From Rufibacter sp. LB8 (lineage in GTDB: Bacteria > Bacteroidota > Bacteroidia > Cytophagales > Hymenobacteraceae), in contig NZ_JADALJ010000001.1 in the NCBI RefSeq assembly GCF_014876185.1, positions 2,461,501 through 2,525,500 of the forward strand: DNA of 64,000 nucleotides, given 5' to 3'. Below the pieces are notes generated by a model that searched no databases, was not told where the DNA came from, and saw only the letters and a list, made by a program, of their open reading frames with translations. The translations under genes were made by a program, and so were the position numbers. Positions 1 to 8,569 of the stretch are shown in pieces (within the stretch, counting starts at the first letter, position 1; each line of letters begins with the position of its first letter).

Positions 1-1
1 G

Positions 2-1063
2 CAGGAAGGCGAGCACATGTTGCAGGAGGAAGTGACGTCTGAGGACATCGCCGAGGTGGTGGCCAAGTGGACCGGCGTACCGGTGAACAAAATGCTGCAA
101 AGCGACCGTGAAAAACTGCTGCACCTGGAAGCTGAATTGGGCAACCGCGTAGCCGGTCAGGAAGAAGCCATTGCTGCCATTTCTGACGCCGTGCGCCGCA
201 GCCGGGCCGGGTTACAGGACCCCAAACGCCCCATCGGGTCGTTTATCTTTCTGGGAACCACGGGTGTGGGTAAAACCGAACTCGCCAAGGCCTTGGCCGA
301 CTTCCTGTTCAATGACGAGAACGCCATGGTGCGCATTGACATGAGCGAGTACCAGGAACGCCACGCTGTGAGCCGATTGGTGGGCGCACCTCCGGGCTAC
401 GTGGGCTACGATGAAGGTGGTCAGTTGACCGAAGCCGTTCGCCGCAAACCGTACTCCGTAATTCTGCTGGACGAGATTGAGAAAGCGCACCCCGATGTAT
501 TCAACATCCTGCTGCAAGTCTTGGATGATGGTCGGTTAACCGATAACAAAGGCCGCGTGGCCAACTTCAAGAATACCATCATCATCATGACGTCTAATAT
601 TGGCGCGCACATCATTCAGGAGAACTTCCAGACCTTGGATGAATTGAACCCCGAGCCCACCATTGAGCGCACCAAAGACGAGGTGTTTGAGGTCTTGAAG
701 AAAACGCTTCGGCCGGAGTTCTTGAACCGGATTGACGAGCTGATTATGTTCCGTCCGTTGAGTTCCAAGGAAATTCGGAAGATTGTGGACATCCAGTTCC
801 GCCAGATCCAGAACCGTCTGGAAGAAAGCGGCATCCGGCTGGAAGCCACCAACGAAGTCCTGGACTTCCTGGGCCACGAGGGCTACGACCCGCAGTTTGG
901 GGCCCGTCCGTTGAAGCGCGTGCTACAGCGCCGTATTCTGAACGAGCTGTCCAAGTCCATCTTGGGTGGTGACATTCGGAAAGACGCCGTGGTGGAAGCC
1001 GTGCTGGAAGGTAACGAAATCAAGTTCGTGAACATTGACCTTGATTTGCCGGTAGATAGATAA
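2..1063 (+). CDS. clpB: ATP-dependent disaggregase ClpB, C-terminal part (5' end outside window)
   Basis: AAA+ chaperone that, with DnaK, threads aggregated proteins through a hexameric pore in the cytoplasm. The frame is open to the left window edge, so the N-terminus, NBD1 and most of the coiled-coil middle domain are missing. Numbering from the first in-frame ATG (base 17), NBD2 shows Walker A GTTGVGKT at residues 80-87, Walker B VILLDE at about 148-153 followed by IEKAHPDV, sensor-1 TSNIGA, the FLNRIDE arginine-finger region, and the C-terminal small domain with [13 protein letters not shown]. The [10 protein letters not shown] linker preceding NBD2 is typical of ClpB rather than ClpA or ClpX. 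A strong intrinsic terminator follows 25 bases after the stop. Only the truncation at the window edge limits the call. Confidence 0.97.
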   Translation, partial: QEGEHMLQEEVTSEDIAEVVAKWTGVPVNKMLQSDREKLLHLEAELGNRVAGQEEAIAAISDAVRRSRAGLQDPKRPIGSFIFLGTTGVGKTELAKALADFLFNDENAMVRIDMSEYQERHAVSRLVGAPPGYVGYDEGGQLTEAVRRKPYSVILLDEIEKAHPDVFNILLQVLDDGRLTDNKGRVANFKNTIIIMTSNIGAHIIQENFQTLDELNPEPTIERTKDEVFEVLKKTLRPEFLNRIDELIMFRPLSSKEIRKIVDIQFRQIQNRLEESGIRLEATNEVLDFLGHEGYDPQFGARPLKRVLQRRILNELSKSILGGDIRKDAVVEAVLEGNEIKFVNIDLDLPVDR

Positions 1064-1088
1064 GTTTAGAAAGTGATTAGAATTTGGA

Positions 1089-1122
1089 AAGCGGCCGGAG
1101 AAATTCTTCGGCCGCTTTTTTT
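1089..1122 (+). terminator. Intrinsic terminator of clpB
   Basis: GC-rich stem (AAAGCGGCCG / CGGCCGCTTT) with a short loop followed by a run of T, starting 25 bases after the clpB stop. Confidence 0.9.
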
Positions 1123-1172
1123 GTGACCTCACCCCCGGCCCCTCTCCCACAGAGAGGGGAGTTTTTTGAAGT

Positions 1173-1212
1173 GCGTTTTCGGCTTCATTTCTGGAAATGA
1201 GGCCAAAAACGA
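1173..1212. repeat. Palindromic repeat, copy 1
   Basis: Member of the dispersed hairpin family; arms GCGTTTTCGGCTTCATTT and AAATGAGGCCAAAAACG around a CTGG loop. Imperfect: some G-U and mismatch positions. Confidence 0.85.
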
Positions 1213-1236
1213 AAGGAATTTTCCCTGCCGATTTCC

Positions 1237-1399
1237 CTGGCGCGAGTCTCCAGACTCGTCGGAAACCACAAGCTATTTTTGCGCAATGCTGCGTGATTAT
1301 AAGTCATGCGTAGTTTCGCTGCCTCCGCAGCGAGGGTTGTCTGGAGACTACCCGTCATCTGTAGACACGAGTGACCGCTGCGCTAAACACTCGCGCCAG
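1237..1399. repeat. MITE-like element with 11-bp terminal inverted repeats
   Basis: CTGGCGCGAGT at 1237-1247 is the exact reverse complement of ACTCGCGCCAG at 1389-1399. Inside are smaller hairpins (CGAGTCT/AGACTCG at the left end; a CGCTGC/GCAGCG hairpin near 1318-1333). No coding potential. Whether it is a mobile element or a structured RNA cannot be told from one copy. Confidence 0.55.
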
Positions 1400-1462
1400 C
1401 AAAATCAATTTCCCGTTCCATGCCAACACGTAGTTTAGTGAATTGACGCCACCTTTCTAGAA

Positions 1463-1505
1463 TGTGTTTTTGGCTTCGTTTTCAGAAATGAGCACCAAAA
1501 CAGAA
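1463..1505. repeat. Palindromic repeat, copy 2
   Basis: Degenerate copy (GTGTTTTTGGCTTCGTTT ... AAATGAGCACCAAAACAG). Left boundary of a small composite whose right boundary is copy 3. Confidence 0.75.
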
Positions 1506-1636
1506 AAGCCCAGTCCCTTCTCCCTCTGGGAGAAGGTTAGGATGAGGGAGATTTCACCATTGATCAGTAATTCCCGTGAATCAAAAAGCAACATTTTCAC
1601 CCTAGCCCTCTCCCAAAGGAAGAGAAAACTTCTACT

Positions 1637-1680
1637 TTCCTTTTCGGCTCCGTTTCCAGAAATGAGCCCGAAAACGGAAG
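1637..1680. repeat. Palindromic repeat, copy 3
   Basis: Arms TTCCTTTTCGGCTCCGTTT and AAATGAGCCCGAAAACGGAA, loop CCAG. Right boundary of the small composite. Confidence 0.85.
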
Positions 1681-1706
1681 GAATACCTTAGCAAAACCGA
1701 GGCTTT

Positions 1707-1737
1707 CTTGCGAAGGAGCGGGCATTTGTTAAATTTG
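1707..1737 (+). promoter_or_regulatory. Predicted promoter of the HupE-like gene
   Basis: CTTG at 1707-1710 (three of four -33 positions), 19-base spacer, then a perfect -7 element TAAATTTG at 1730-1737. It would start RNA near 1744, which supports the GTG at 1768 as the real start codon. Confidence 0.5.
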
Positions 1738-1767
1738 TCTGTTTATACGCGCCAAACCACCTTTCCT

Positions 1768-2370
1768 GTGTCTTCCACCTTCTTTACATACCTGCAATTA
1801 GGCTTCCATCACATTTTCGATTTGCAGGCCTATGACCACCTGGTGTTTATTCTGGCCATGTGCGCACTCTACACAGCCTATGACTGGCGACGCATTCTGG
1901 TGCTGGTCACGTGTTTCACCGTGGGGCATTCCATTACGCTGGCCTTGTCCACGCTGGAGATCATCAGGTTCAACACGGCGTTTATTGAGCTGTTGATCCC
2001 CATTACCATCTTGCTCACGTGTTTCTATAATTTTTCGCAGATGAGCAAGAACAGAAGCCATGCCTCCGTGGTGTTCAACTGGAGCAATTTCTACGTGGTG
2101 GCGTTCGGGCTGATCCATGGGTTGGGCTTCTCTAATTACCTCAAATCTCTGCTGGGCAACCGCGAAAACATTGTGCTGGAGTTGCTGGCGTTCAACGTGG
2201 GTATTGAACTGGGGCAGTTGCTGATTGTGGTCTTGGTGCTGATTTTAAGTGCGGTGCTGGTGCAGGCTTTCCGGCTCACCCGCCGCGACTGGATTCTGGG
2301 CGTGAGCGCCGCCGCCGGAGCCATTGCGCTTATGCTGATTCTGGAACAGGATTTTTCGGCCATTTTCTAG
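1768..2370 (+). CDS. HupE/UreJ_2-family membrane protein
   Basis: Small polytopic inner-membrane protein of the HupE/UreJ type. Relatives are linked to nickel/cobalt handling for hydrogenase or urease, but in Bacteroidota they are usually orphan and their substrate is unproven. It starts STFFTYLQLGFHHIFD and has the family-typical HH and YDHL histidine motifs in the first membrane region, then about six hydrophobic segments with a GHSITLAL motif and a HGLGFSNYL motif. The start chosen is GTG 1768, which gives 200 residues and begins just before the domain; the frame extends upstream to a TTG at 1708, but a promoter-like -7 element at 1730-1737 makes that unlikely. No hydrogenase or urease genes are nearby. 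Confidence 0.75.
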   Translation: MSSTFFTYLQLGFHHIFDLQAYDHLVFILAMCALYTAYDWRRILVLVTCFTVGHSITLALSTLEIIRFNTAFIELLIPITILLTCFYNFSQMSKNRSHASVVFNWSNFYVVAFGLIHGLGFSNYLKSLLGNRENIVLELLAFNVGIELGQLLIVVLVLILSAVLVQAFRLTRRDWILGVSAAAGAIALMLILEQDFSAIF

Positions 2371-2425
2371 CGAACGGGTCCCACCTTAGATAGTATAGCT
2401 ACTTCGTTTTTAACCGATTTCTTTC

Positions 2426-3052
2426 ATGCTGGCGGAGTCTTACCGAGTGTTGCAAGTGCCGTTTGGGGCCAAGATGCCGCAGATCAGGCAGGCGTACCGC
2501 AAGTTGGTGCTGCAATACCACCCAGACCGAAACCCCTCACCGGCCGCGCATGATATGTTCCTCCAGATTCAGGCCGCCTATGAGTATCTGCAGCGGTTTG
2601 AGGGCGTACCGGGCACCCAAAACACTGCTCCCCCATCGCGCACTGCCTCACCACCGCCAAAACCTATCTCAGACTGGGAACGCTACCAGCATGTGTTTGA
2701 GCCGCCCAGAGACCCCAAAGAATACAACGCCTGGGCAGCCGTGGCCCGCGAACGGGTGCGTCGGCAGAAAGCCAAAGACCATGCGGCCTACGTGAAACGG
2801 ACGCTGGCCATGAAGAAAAAGTGGTGGTATGGGCTGGCCCGGGGCAGCAGTTACGTGGTCTTGGTTTTGGGTTGGGGAGTGGGCATTTTGTTCATGGTGT
2901 TCCCGGTGTGGTTCGTACTCACAGGGCAGTACAAAGCCTCGCTGCTGGGGGTGTTCATGCTGCCCATGGGCTACAGAATGATTGGCGTGATGCGGGATTT
3001 CCGGAAAGACATCAGGCGGCATTTTGGGGAAGATTTACGGGAAGAAACCTAG
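2426..3052 (+). CDS. J-domain membrane protein
   Basis: 208 residues. Residues 1-60 form a DnaJ domain with the diagnostic HPD tripeptide in QYHPDRNPSP, preceded by IRQAYRKLVL and followed by IQAAYEYL. A proline-rich linker follows, then a charged helix rich in R and K, then two hydrophobic segments near 140-160 and 165-190. It probably recruits a cytoplasmic Hsp70 to the inner membrane. This architecture, with no Gly/Phe or zinc-finger regions, rules out DnaJ/CbpA proper. It lies 55 bases after the HupE-like gene on the same strand. No specific client can be named. Confidence 0.85.
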   Translation: MLAESYRVLQVPFGAKMPQIRQAYRKLVLQYHPDRNPSPAAHDMFLQIQAAYEYLQRFEGVPGTQNTAPPSRTASPPPKPISDWERYQHVFEPPRDPKEYNAWAAVARERVRRQKAKDHAAYVKRTLAMKKKWWYGLARGSSYVVLVLGWGVGILFMVFPVWFVLTGQYKASLLGVFMLPMGYRMIGVMRDFRKDIRRHFGEDLREET

Positions 3053-3182
3053 GTCCATTTCGCTATTTTGTTCTTAGCCCAGAAATCCCGAATTTGCCAG
3101 TGCAAGCGTGTAGTCTGGGGAGTTGAAAATCCATCATCGCGGGCGCACCAAGCACACCAAACGCATTCATCCACCACACCAT

Positions 3183-5501
3183 ATGAAACATACCTTACTC
3201 ACTGCGGGCCTGCTGCTCAGTCTGGCGGCTCCGGCCTGGGCGCAGGAGAATATTGACAAGTCCAAGTTTCGGCAACTAGGGCAGGAACTGCCTACGCCCA
3301 ACACCTACCGGTCAGCGTCTGGGGCGCCCGGCCATGCCTACTGGCAGCAGCGCGCCGACTATGTGATTAAAGCCGAACTGAACGATGACAACCAGACCCT
3401 CACCGGCTCTGAGACCATCACCTACACCAACCTCTCGCCAGATGTTTTGACGTACCTGTGGGTGCAGCTGGACCAGAACGTCTTCGAGAAAAATTCCATA
3501 ACCAACCTCACCCGCAGCAACAAAATCCCGGACAAGCCCACGTTTGGCGCGGCTGAGGCGCTGGCCGAGCAGACCTTTGACGGTGGCTACAAAATAAGAG
3601 CCGTGAAAGATGCGGGCGGGAAAGCGTTGCCCTACACCATCAACTTCACCATGATGCGCATTGATTTGCCGCAGCCGCTAAAACCGGGCAAGTCAGTGAA
3701 GTTCAGCATAGACTGGTTCAACCACATCAATGACCAACGCAAGCACGGTGGCCGGGGCGGTTTTGAATATTTCCCCGAAGACGGAAACTATGAATACCAG
3801 ATGGCCCAATGGTTCCCGCGCATGGCCGTGTATGACGACGTGAACGGCTGGCAGCACAAGCAATTCCTGGGCACCGGTGAGTTCGCCTTGCCCTTCGGTG
3901 ATTACAAAGTGAGTTTGACCGTGCCTGCTGACCACGTAGTAGCCTCTACCGGCGAATTGCAGAACACAGACGTGCTCACCAGCGCCCAGCGCAGCCGCCT
4001 GGCCCAAGCCCAGAAAGCCAACAAACCGGTGTTGATTGTGACCCCACAAGAAGCCCTTAACGCTGAGAAAAACAAAGCCAAAGGCAAGAAAACCTGGACC
4101 TATGAAGCCAAAAACGTGCGGGATTTTGCCTGGGCTTCCAGCCGCAAGTTTATCTGGGATGCCATGAACGTGAACGTGGGCGGCAAGAACATTTTGGCCA
4201 TGAGCTACTACCCCAAAGAAGGAAACCCGTTGTGGGGCCAGTATTCCACCGAAGTGGTAGCACACACCCTGCGTGTTTATTCCCGCTTTACCATTGATTA
4301 TCCGTACCCGGTGGCCATCTCGGTGCACGGCGCGGTGGGCGGCATGGAATATCCCATGATTTCGTTCAACGGCGGGCGTCCGGAGAAAGACGGTTCGTAC
4401 ACCGAGCGCACCAAATACGGCATGATCTCGGTGATTATCCATGAGGTGGGCCACAACTTCTTCCCCATGATTATCAACTCAGATGAGCGCCAATGGACCT
4501 GGATGGACGAAGGCCTGAACACCTACGTGCAGTTTCTGGCCGAGCAGGAATGGCAGCGTGATTACCCCAGCAGCCGTGGCGAGGCCCGCAACATGGTCAC
4601 GTACATGAAAATGGACAAAGCCCTGCAGCAGCCCATCATGACCAACTCAGAATCCATCACGCAGCTGGGCAACAACGCTTACGGCAAGCCGGCTACGGCG
4701 CTCAACATTTTGCGCGAGACCGTCTTGGGCCGCGAACTGTTTGACTACGCGTTCAAGGAATATTGCCGCCGCTGGGCCTTTAAACACCCTATGCCCGCCG
4801 ATTTCTTTAGAACCATGGAAGACGCCTCCGGCACCGACCTGGACTGGTTCTGGCGCGGCTGGTTCTACACTACAGACCACGTAGACCAGGAGCTTACCGG
4901 CGTGAAATGGTACACCGTAGACACCCGCAACCCCGAGGTAGAGAACGCCAAGCGCCGCACCGAAATCAATGCCGCACCCAAGAGCATCACGCAGCAGCGC
5001 AACCTGCAGGCCATCCCTAAAACCCTGGTGGAAGTAAAGCCCGAACTCAACGATTTCTACAACACCTATGACCCACTGGCCGTGACGGAGCAAAGCAAAG
5101 CCAGTTACCAAAACTACTTTAAGAGCCTCAGCCCAGAAGAAAAAGCATTATTAGACAAAGGCCTGCATTTCTACGAAGTGGGCGTGCGCAACAACGGCGG
5201 TCTGGTGATGCCCCTGGTAGTGCAGATGAACTTCCAGGACGGCACCACCCAAATTGTTAGAATTCCGGCGGAAATCTGGCGCTACAATGACACCGAAATC
5301 ACCAAAGTATTCGTCACCGAAAAACCTGTCGCCAGCTTCCTGCTTGACCCGTTCCAGGAACTGGCCGACATTGACATGAACAACAACGCCTACCCGCAGC
5401 GTAACCAGCCCAGCCGTTTTGAGTTGTTCAAGCAGCAACCACAAGGCATCACCCCAAACCCGCTGCAACAGCAGATGCAACAAGGCCAGCAGCGGCAATA
5501 A
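3183..5501 (+). CDS. Secreted M1-family metallopeptidase
   Basis: Gluzincin aminopeptidase-like protein, exported through Sec. The ATG at 3183 gives a clean signal peptide (MKHTLLTAGLLLSLAAPAWA, then QE); the frame extends 60 bases upstream without a signal-like sequence. An M1 N-terminal beta domain is followed by a GGMEYPM motif (the GxMEN-like exopeptidase loop, altered) and the zinc site HEVGH at about residues 420-424 with the third ligand Glu at about 443 (WMDEGLNTY), matching HExxH-x18-E. The C-terminal end is Gln-rich and has no recognisable T9SS domain, so a periplasmic location is likely. Followed after three bases by palindrome copy 4 and then a classical terminator. Confidence 0.93.
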   Translation: MKHTLLTAGLLLSLAAPAWAQENIDKSKFRQLGQELPTPNTYRSASGAPGHAYWQQRADYVIKAELNDDNQTLTGSETITYTNLSPDVLTYLWVQLDQNVFEKNSITNLTRSNKIPDKPTFGAAEALAEQTFDGGYKIRAVKDAGGKALPYTINFTMMRIDLPQPLKPGKSVKFSIDWFNHINDQRKHGGRGGFEYFPEDGNYEYQMAQWFPRMAVYDDVNGWQHKQFLGTGEFALPFGDYKVSLTVPADHVVASTGELQNTDVLTSAQRSRLAQAQKANKPVLIVTPQEALNAEKNKAKGKKTWTYEAKNVRDFAWASSRKFIWDAMNVNVGGKNILAMSYYPKEGNPLWGQYSTEVVAHTLRVYSRFTIDYPYPVAISVHGAVGGMEYPMISFNGGRPEKDGSYTERTKYGMISVIIHEVGHNFFPMIINSDERQWTWMDEGLNTYVQFLAEQEWQRDYPSSRGEARNMVTYMKMDKALQQPIMTNSESITQLGNNAYGKPATALNILRETVLGRELFDYAFKEYCRRWAFKHPMPADFFRTMEDASGTDLDWFWRGWFYTTDHVDQELTGVKWYTVDTRNPEVENAKRRTEINAAPKSITQQRNLQAIPKTLVEVKPELNDFYNTYDPLAVTEQSKASYQNYFKSLSPEEKALLDKGLHFYEVGVRNNGGLVMPLVVQMNFQDGTTQIVRIPAEIWRYNDTEITKVFVTEKPVASFLLDPFQELADIDMNNNAYPQRNQPSRFELFKQQPQGITPNPLQQQMQQGQQRQ

Positions 5502-5503
5502 CT

Positions 5504-5547
5504 TTCCGTTTTCGGGCTCGTTTTCAGAAATGAAGCCGAAAACAGGA
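5504..5547. repeat. Palindromic repeat, copy 4
   Basis: Begins three bases after the M1 peptidase stop. Arms TTTCCGTTTTCGGGCTC and GAAGCCGAAAACAGG, somewhat degenerate. Confidence 0.85.
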
Positions 5548-5560
5548 TTTGATTTCATAC

Positions 5561-5595
5561 AAAAGCCACCGTTCTGGAGAGAGCGGTGGCTTTTT
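5561..5595 (+). terminator. Intrinsic terminator of the M1 peptidase gene
   Basis: Stem AAAAGCCACCG (5561-5571) with CGGTGGCTTTTT (5584-5595). It lies after palindrome 4, so the palindrome would be the last part of the transcript before the terminator. Confidence 0.88.
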
Positions 5596-5668
5596 GGTTC
5601 AAGGTAACTAGTGAGCAATGCGTGGGAGACAAGGCAGTGCCTGGTCTCTACATCTTCAATTTCCAATT

Positions 5669-5708
5669 TTCGTTTTCGGCTCCATTTTCAATTTGGAGCC
5701 CGAAAACG
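5669..5708. repeat. Palindromic repeat, copy 5
   Basis: Arms CGTTTTCGGCTCCATTT and GGAGCCCGAAAACG around a changed loop. Left boundary of large composite A. Confidence 0.82.
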
Positions 5709-6379
5709 CTCTAATTCAGATCCCCGAGCTAAAGCACGGGTCTATTGATTTCAGCAAAAGCAAAAACGCACCATTCTTCCTCCCGCTCTAAAGGGCGAGG
5801 AAGTTTATGTAGCGGCTCAAGCAGCAGATGCAGCAACCGACCGACCTTGCGCAGGGCAGCTTTAGCCGTTTCCCGGAGCATGGGAGGGAGCGTCAGTGGT
5901 CTATGAAGTGGCAGTAGCATAAGTTACCTATGAAAGAAGTAGCATTTGCCAGGTGCAAAGAAATGAACACCCGCCTGTCTGAGCGGCAGCGAGTTCGGGG
6001 GTTCTTGATTCTCTTGGTTAGGTTAATTATCAAGAATCAACCTGAGAGGCGAAGTAAGTAAGAAAGAAGAGATTAAAGATGGAAGGTTTTGGGTGGTAAA
6101 TCCTTGTTTGAAAGGCCGTTTTGGTTGTTGGTGAGAACACCAACAACGGCGAGGAGTAAAGATGGAAGACGGAAGTAATTGCCTTAGAAATGTTTCTTCG
6201 TTAGATCCTTCGACAAACTCAGGATGACCGTGGGAAATGTAGACAGATCAGTAATTAAAATGATCCCCCTTCGCCCCTTCAAAGGGGAAATCAGCGTGTG
6301 GAAAAGGCTTTTGTTGAATCTAGCTTTAGACAATGAAAAGCCAAGACCTCCCAAACAAGCAGCAATTCTAAAATAAAAA

Positions 6380-6425
6380 TTCCCGTTTTGGGGCTCATTT
6401 CTGGAAATGAGCCCCAAAACGGGAA
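6380..6425. repeat. Palindromic repeat, copy 6
   Basis: Perfect arms TTCCCGTTTTGGGGCTCATTT and complement; C-to-G on the left arm is matched by G-to-C on the right (GGGGCTC/GAGCCCC). Ends 22 bases from the stop of the minus-strand 6448-7140 gene. Confidence 0.93.
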
Positions 6426-6447
6426 CAGGCAAAATATTCTTCAACCG

Positions 6448-7140
6448 CTATTCCTTCTTCTTGAAATCACCGCGCTTAATGGATTTGATCACCTCATACC
6501 ACGCGAAAGGGTTGAGCAATGGGTTGTTGGCGGCCTGGTTGTATCCGCCGCGGCGCATCATCTGCTGGTTCTGGGCGCGCATGTAGTTCTGGTGGTTAGA
6601 GCCGCCATCCATGGGCGTGTCTCTGAACATCTGGCGCATGATTTGCTCGCTCATGGCGGTCTGGCGGTCAATGCCCTCCTCGGGTAGTTTCATGGCTAGC
6701 ACGGCCTGCGTGAAATCACGGAACGTGGCATACGGGAACACCCTGATCTCCGGAAGAATATTAGGATCCTCCAGCATCTCAATGATCACGGAGTAACTGT
6801 CGCGCTCAAAAGTGGCCGGAATGATCAACGACTGTTTGGCGAAACCGATGGAGCTGAACACCACGCTGTCGCCGGCCAGCACGGGCAGCGAAAAATAGCC
6901 GTACTCATTGGTGTTGGTGCCTCGGCCCGCTTTGGGGATGACCACATTGGCGCCCGGCAAGCCCAGCAGGCTGTCGCCGGCGGTGATCACACCAGTCAGC
7001 TGAATCACCTTTCGGCCGCCCTGGGCATGCGCGCTAGAAAGGCCTAGGCCCAGGAACAAGAAAAATACCAGCGCCAACTGCCTGTACACAGCCCGGCCAC
7101 CGGAAAAAGAACCCTGAAATCTGAAATATTGCGTTGTCAT
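6448..7140 (-). CDS. CarboxypepD_reg-like domain protein, exported
   Basis: 230 residues. The signal peptide is long and basic at its start (hydrophobic stretch LALVFFLFLGLGLSSAHA, ending near residue 40), followed by a carboxypeptidase-regulatory-like beta-sandwich at about 45-120 (VIQLTGVITAGDSLLGLPGANV, NTNEYGYFSLP, GDSVVFSSIGF), the fold found at the N-terminus of TonB-dependent receptors. No plug or barrel follows, only a helical region ending in basic residues. It is probably periplasmic or outer-membrane associated; function unknown. The first residues (QYFRF) resemble the translation of the dispersed palindrome. A -7-like CAAGTATA lies at 7156-7163 on the reverse strand. Confidence 0.75.
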   Translation of the reverse strand: MTTQYFRFQGSFSGGRAVYRQLALVFFLFLGLGLSSAHAQGGRKVIQLTGVITAGDSLLGLPGANVVIPKAGRGTNTNEYGYFSLPVLAGDSVVFSSIGFAKQSLIIPATFERDSYSVIIEMLEDPNILPEIRVFPYATFRDFTQAVLAMKLPEEGIDRQTAMSEQIMRQMFRDTPMDGGSNHQNYMRAQNQQMMRRGGYNQAANNPLLNPFAWYEVIKSIKRGDFKKKE

Positions 7141-7282
7141 GGAGAAGATCGTTTACAAGTATAGCCCTTTTTATGGTACTTTGTGCCGCACAGAACACCA
7201 AAGGCCGTTTTAATTTTAGTTTCAGGTGGCAGAACCGGCCTTGCGGGGCAAACCGCCTTTTTCATTTACGCAGCAGATTGCC

Positions 7283-7669
7283 ATGAGGCTCAAAAATTTT
7301 AACGTAGGATTTGGCGAACAAGTATTCAAAGCCCTGGGCGATGCCTCCCGGATTAGGGTGCTCAACTTGCTGCTGCGCAACAAAGAACTCTGCATCGCCG
7401 ACCTGGAACTGGTGCTGGACTTCACCCAGACCAAAACCTCGCGCCATCTCATCTACCTCAAAAACGCGGGGCTTGTCACGTTCAAGAAACTAGACCAATG
7501 GGCGTTTTACTACATCAAAGATGAAGCCATGGATCTGTTGCAGCAAATGTTCAGTTACTTAGAGAAAGACCCGCAGCTGCTCAAAGACCAGGAAGTGTAT
7601 CAAACCCTGTTCTCCAACCGGGAACTGGCCATTAACCGCCTGCAGCAGCGGCATTTCACCGGTTTGTAG
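7283..7669 (+). CDS. ArsR-family winged-helix regulator
   Basis: 129 residues from ATG 7283 (MRLKNFNVGFGEQVFKALGDASRIRVLNLL). The frame continues upstream to base 7226, but that part is not conserved-looking. The central HTH has LCIADLELVLDFTQTKTSRHLIYLKNAGLVT, typical of ArsR/SmtB helix 3 and recognition helix, then a beta wing (QWAFYYI). There is no clear metal-binding cysteine pair (only one Cys in helix 3), so the inducer may not be a metal. It lies divergent from the 6448-7140 gene and just upstream of the HAD phosphatase gene. Confidence 0.85.
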   Translation: MRLKNFNVGFGEQVFKALGDASRIRVLNLLLRNKELCIADLELVLDFTQTKTSRHLIYLKNAGLVTFKKLDQWAFYYIKDEAMDLLQQMFSYLEKDPQLLKDQEVYQTLFSNRELAINRLQQRHFTGL

Positions 7670-7785
7670 CGCTGGCTCCTGCGGAAAACCCAAGGCCCTA
7701 AACCAAATCCTGCGTAATTTGTTTCTTTTCTTTGGCAGAACTTTGCCGCCACCGCGGCCGTTCTACAGAGCCACCCTTTGCCTTT

Positions 7786-8490
7786 ATGAGAAAACCCAAA
7801 ACCTACCGCCACCTTTTCTTCGACCTGGACCACACGCTCTGGGACTTTGAGAAAAACTCAGAAGAAACGCTGCACCACCTGTATGACGAGTTCAAGTTGG
7901 GCGAGTTGGGGACCTTCAGCCGTGAATCCTTTTACAAGAAATACAGCTTCATCAACCACCGGCTCTGGGACTTGTACCACAAAGGCAAGATTACGCAGCA
8001 GGAACTGCGGGAAAAACGTTTTGTAAAGTGCCTGACCGGGTTGGGCATGGCTGAGGCTGATGTGCCCCAGGGCCTGAGCGAAGCCTTCACCACCATTTGC
8101 CCTACCAAAACGGCCGTTTTCCCATACACGCACGAGGTGTTGGCCTACCTTAAAGAAAAATATGTGCTGCACATCATCACCAATGGGTTCAAAGACGTGC
8201 AGTTCATCAAGATGAAATCCTCGGGGCTGGACGCATATTTCTCTGAGGTCATCACGTCTGAGTGCATCAACATCACCAAGCCAGACAAGCGCATTTTCCA
8301 GCACGCCCTGGAGCGCGCCGGCATCACCGCCCAGGAAAGCATTATGATTGGCGACAGTCTGGACGCTGATATTCTGGGTGCCATGAACGCGGGTATTGAC
8401 CAGGTGCTGTTCAACCCAGAGAAAAAACGGCCAAGGCTCAAGCCCACCTATGAAGTGCATTGTTTGAGCGAACTCAAAAAGATTCTGTAA
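7786..8490 (+). CDS. YjjG-type HAD nucleotidase
   Basis: Cytoplasmic HAD-superfamily phosphatase, 235 residues; relatives of YjjG dephosphorylate (non-canonical) pyrimidine and purine monophosphates. Motif I FFDLDHTLWDF is near residues 11-20, where the usual DLDxTL is kept; motif II is IITNGF; the motif III lysine lies in CINITKPDKRIF; motif IV is MIGDSLDADILGAMNAGI. A helical cap lies between motifs I and II. The start chosen is ATG 7786; the upstream in-frame extension from 7732 lacks homology. Palindrome copy 7 starts immediately after the stop codon. Confidence 0.88.
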   Translation: MRKPKTYRHLFFDLDHTLWDFEKNSEETLHHLYDEFKLGELGTFSRESFYKKYSFINHRLWDLYHKGKITQQELREKRFVKCLTGLGMAEADVPQGLSEAFTTICPTKTAVFPYTHEVLAYLKEKYVLHIITNGFKDVQFIKMKSSGLDAYFSEVITSECINITKPDKRIFQHALERAGITAQESIMIGDSLDADILGAMNAGIDQVLFNPEKKRPRLKPTYEVHCLSELKKIL

Positions 8491-8532
8491 GCCGTTTTCG
8501 GGCTCATTTCTGGAAATGAAGCCAAAAACGGG
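8491..8532. repeat. Palindromic repeat, copy 7
   Basis: Directly abuts the YjjG-type gene stop. Left arm GCCGTTTTCGGGCTCATTT, right arm AAATGAAGCCAAAAACGGG, loop CTGG; two mismatches. Confidence 0.88.
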
Positions 8533-8569
8533 GGAACCAGAAACCTGTAGTTATTGTCTTTAATTTGGT

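Larger units (their letters stand above)
1463..1680. repeat. Small palindrome-bracketed composite, copy 1
   Basis: Order: palindrome 2, a CCCTCT/GGGAGA hairpin element with a 38-base stretch (1511-1548) identical to 58599-58636, a unique middle, a second CCCTCTCCC element, palindrome 3. The same order recurs at 58550-58759, 57 kb away. Confidence 0.75.
1123..1707. other. Repeat-rich spacer without a credible gene
   Basis: Between clpB and the HupE-like gene. It holds a CTCTCCC/GGGAGAG-type short repeat (1125-1165), palindrome copies 1-3, a 163-bp element with perfect 11-bp inverted ends (1237-1399), and two more CTCTCCC-type elements between palindromes 2 and 3. Short open frames here run through the repeats, carry no recognisable domain and are not called. 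Confidence 0.8.
5669..6425. repeat. Large palindrome-bracketed composite A
   Basis: 757 bp non-coding block between the M1 peptidase and the convergent 6448-7140 gene, bounded by palindromes 5 and 6. Blocks shared in the same order with 23390-24213 are: a CCCGAGCTAAAGCACGGG hairpin; a CTTCCTCC/GGGCGAGGAAG hairpin region with an AGCGGCTC segment; an 80-base conserved block (5962-6043) containing TTGATTCT/AGAATCAA; a GTTGGTG/CACCAAC hairpin (about 6126-6150); and a CCCCTTCAAAGGGG element. A/C differences spread over the copies and unequal linkers show old duplication. A widespread GATCCTTCGACAAACTCAGG-type repeat sits at about 6192-6225 in this copy. No credible open frame. Confidence 0.85.

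Noticed and set aside
1166-1691. Two open frames of 75-90 codons after clpB
   Set aside because: They run through palindromes and CTCCC-type repeats, have no domain-like composition, and the spacer already has a terminator.
3693-4454. 253-codon minus-strand open frame
   Set aside because: Fully inside the M1 peptidase gene in another frame; His/Gly/Val-rich shadow translation.
5729-5920. Minus-strand open frame within composite A
   Set aside because: The frame is not kept in the matching part of composite B.
7226-7282. Upstream extension of the ArsR-fold regulator at 7283
   Set aside because: The sequence from 7226 shows no similarity to the family, and ATG 7283 begins the typical fold.
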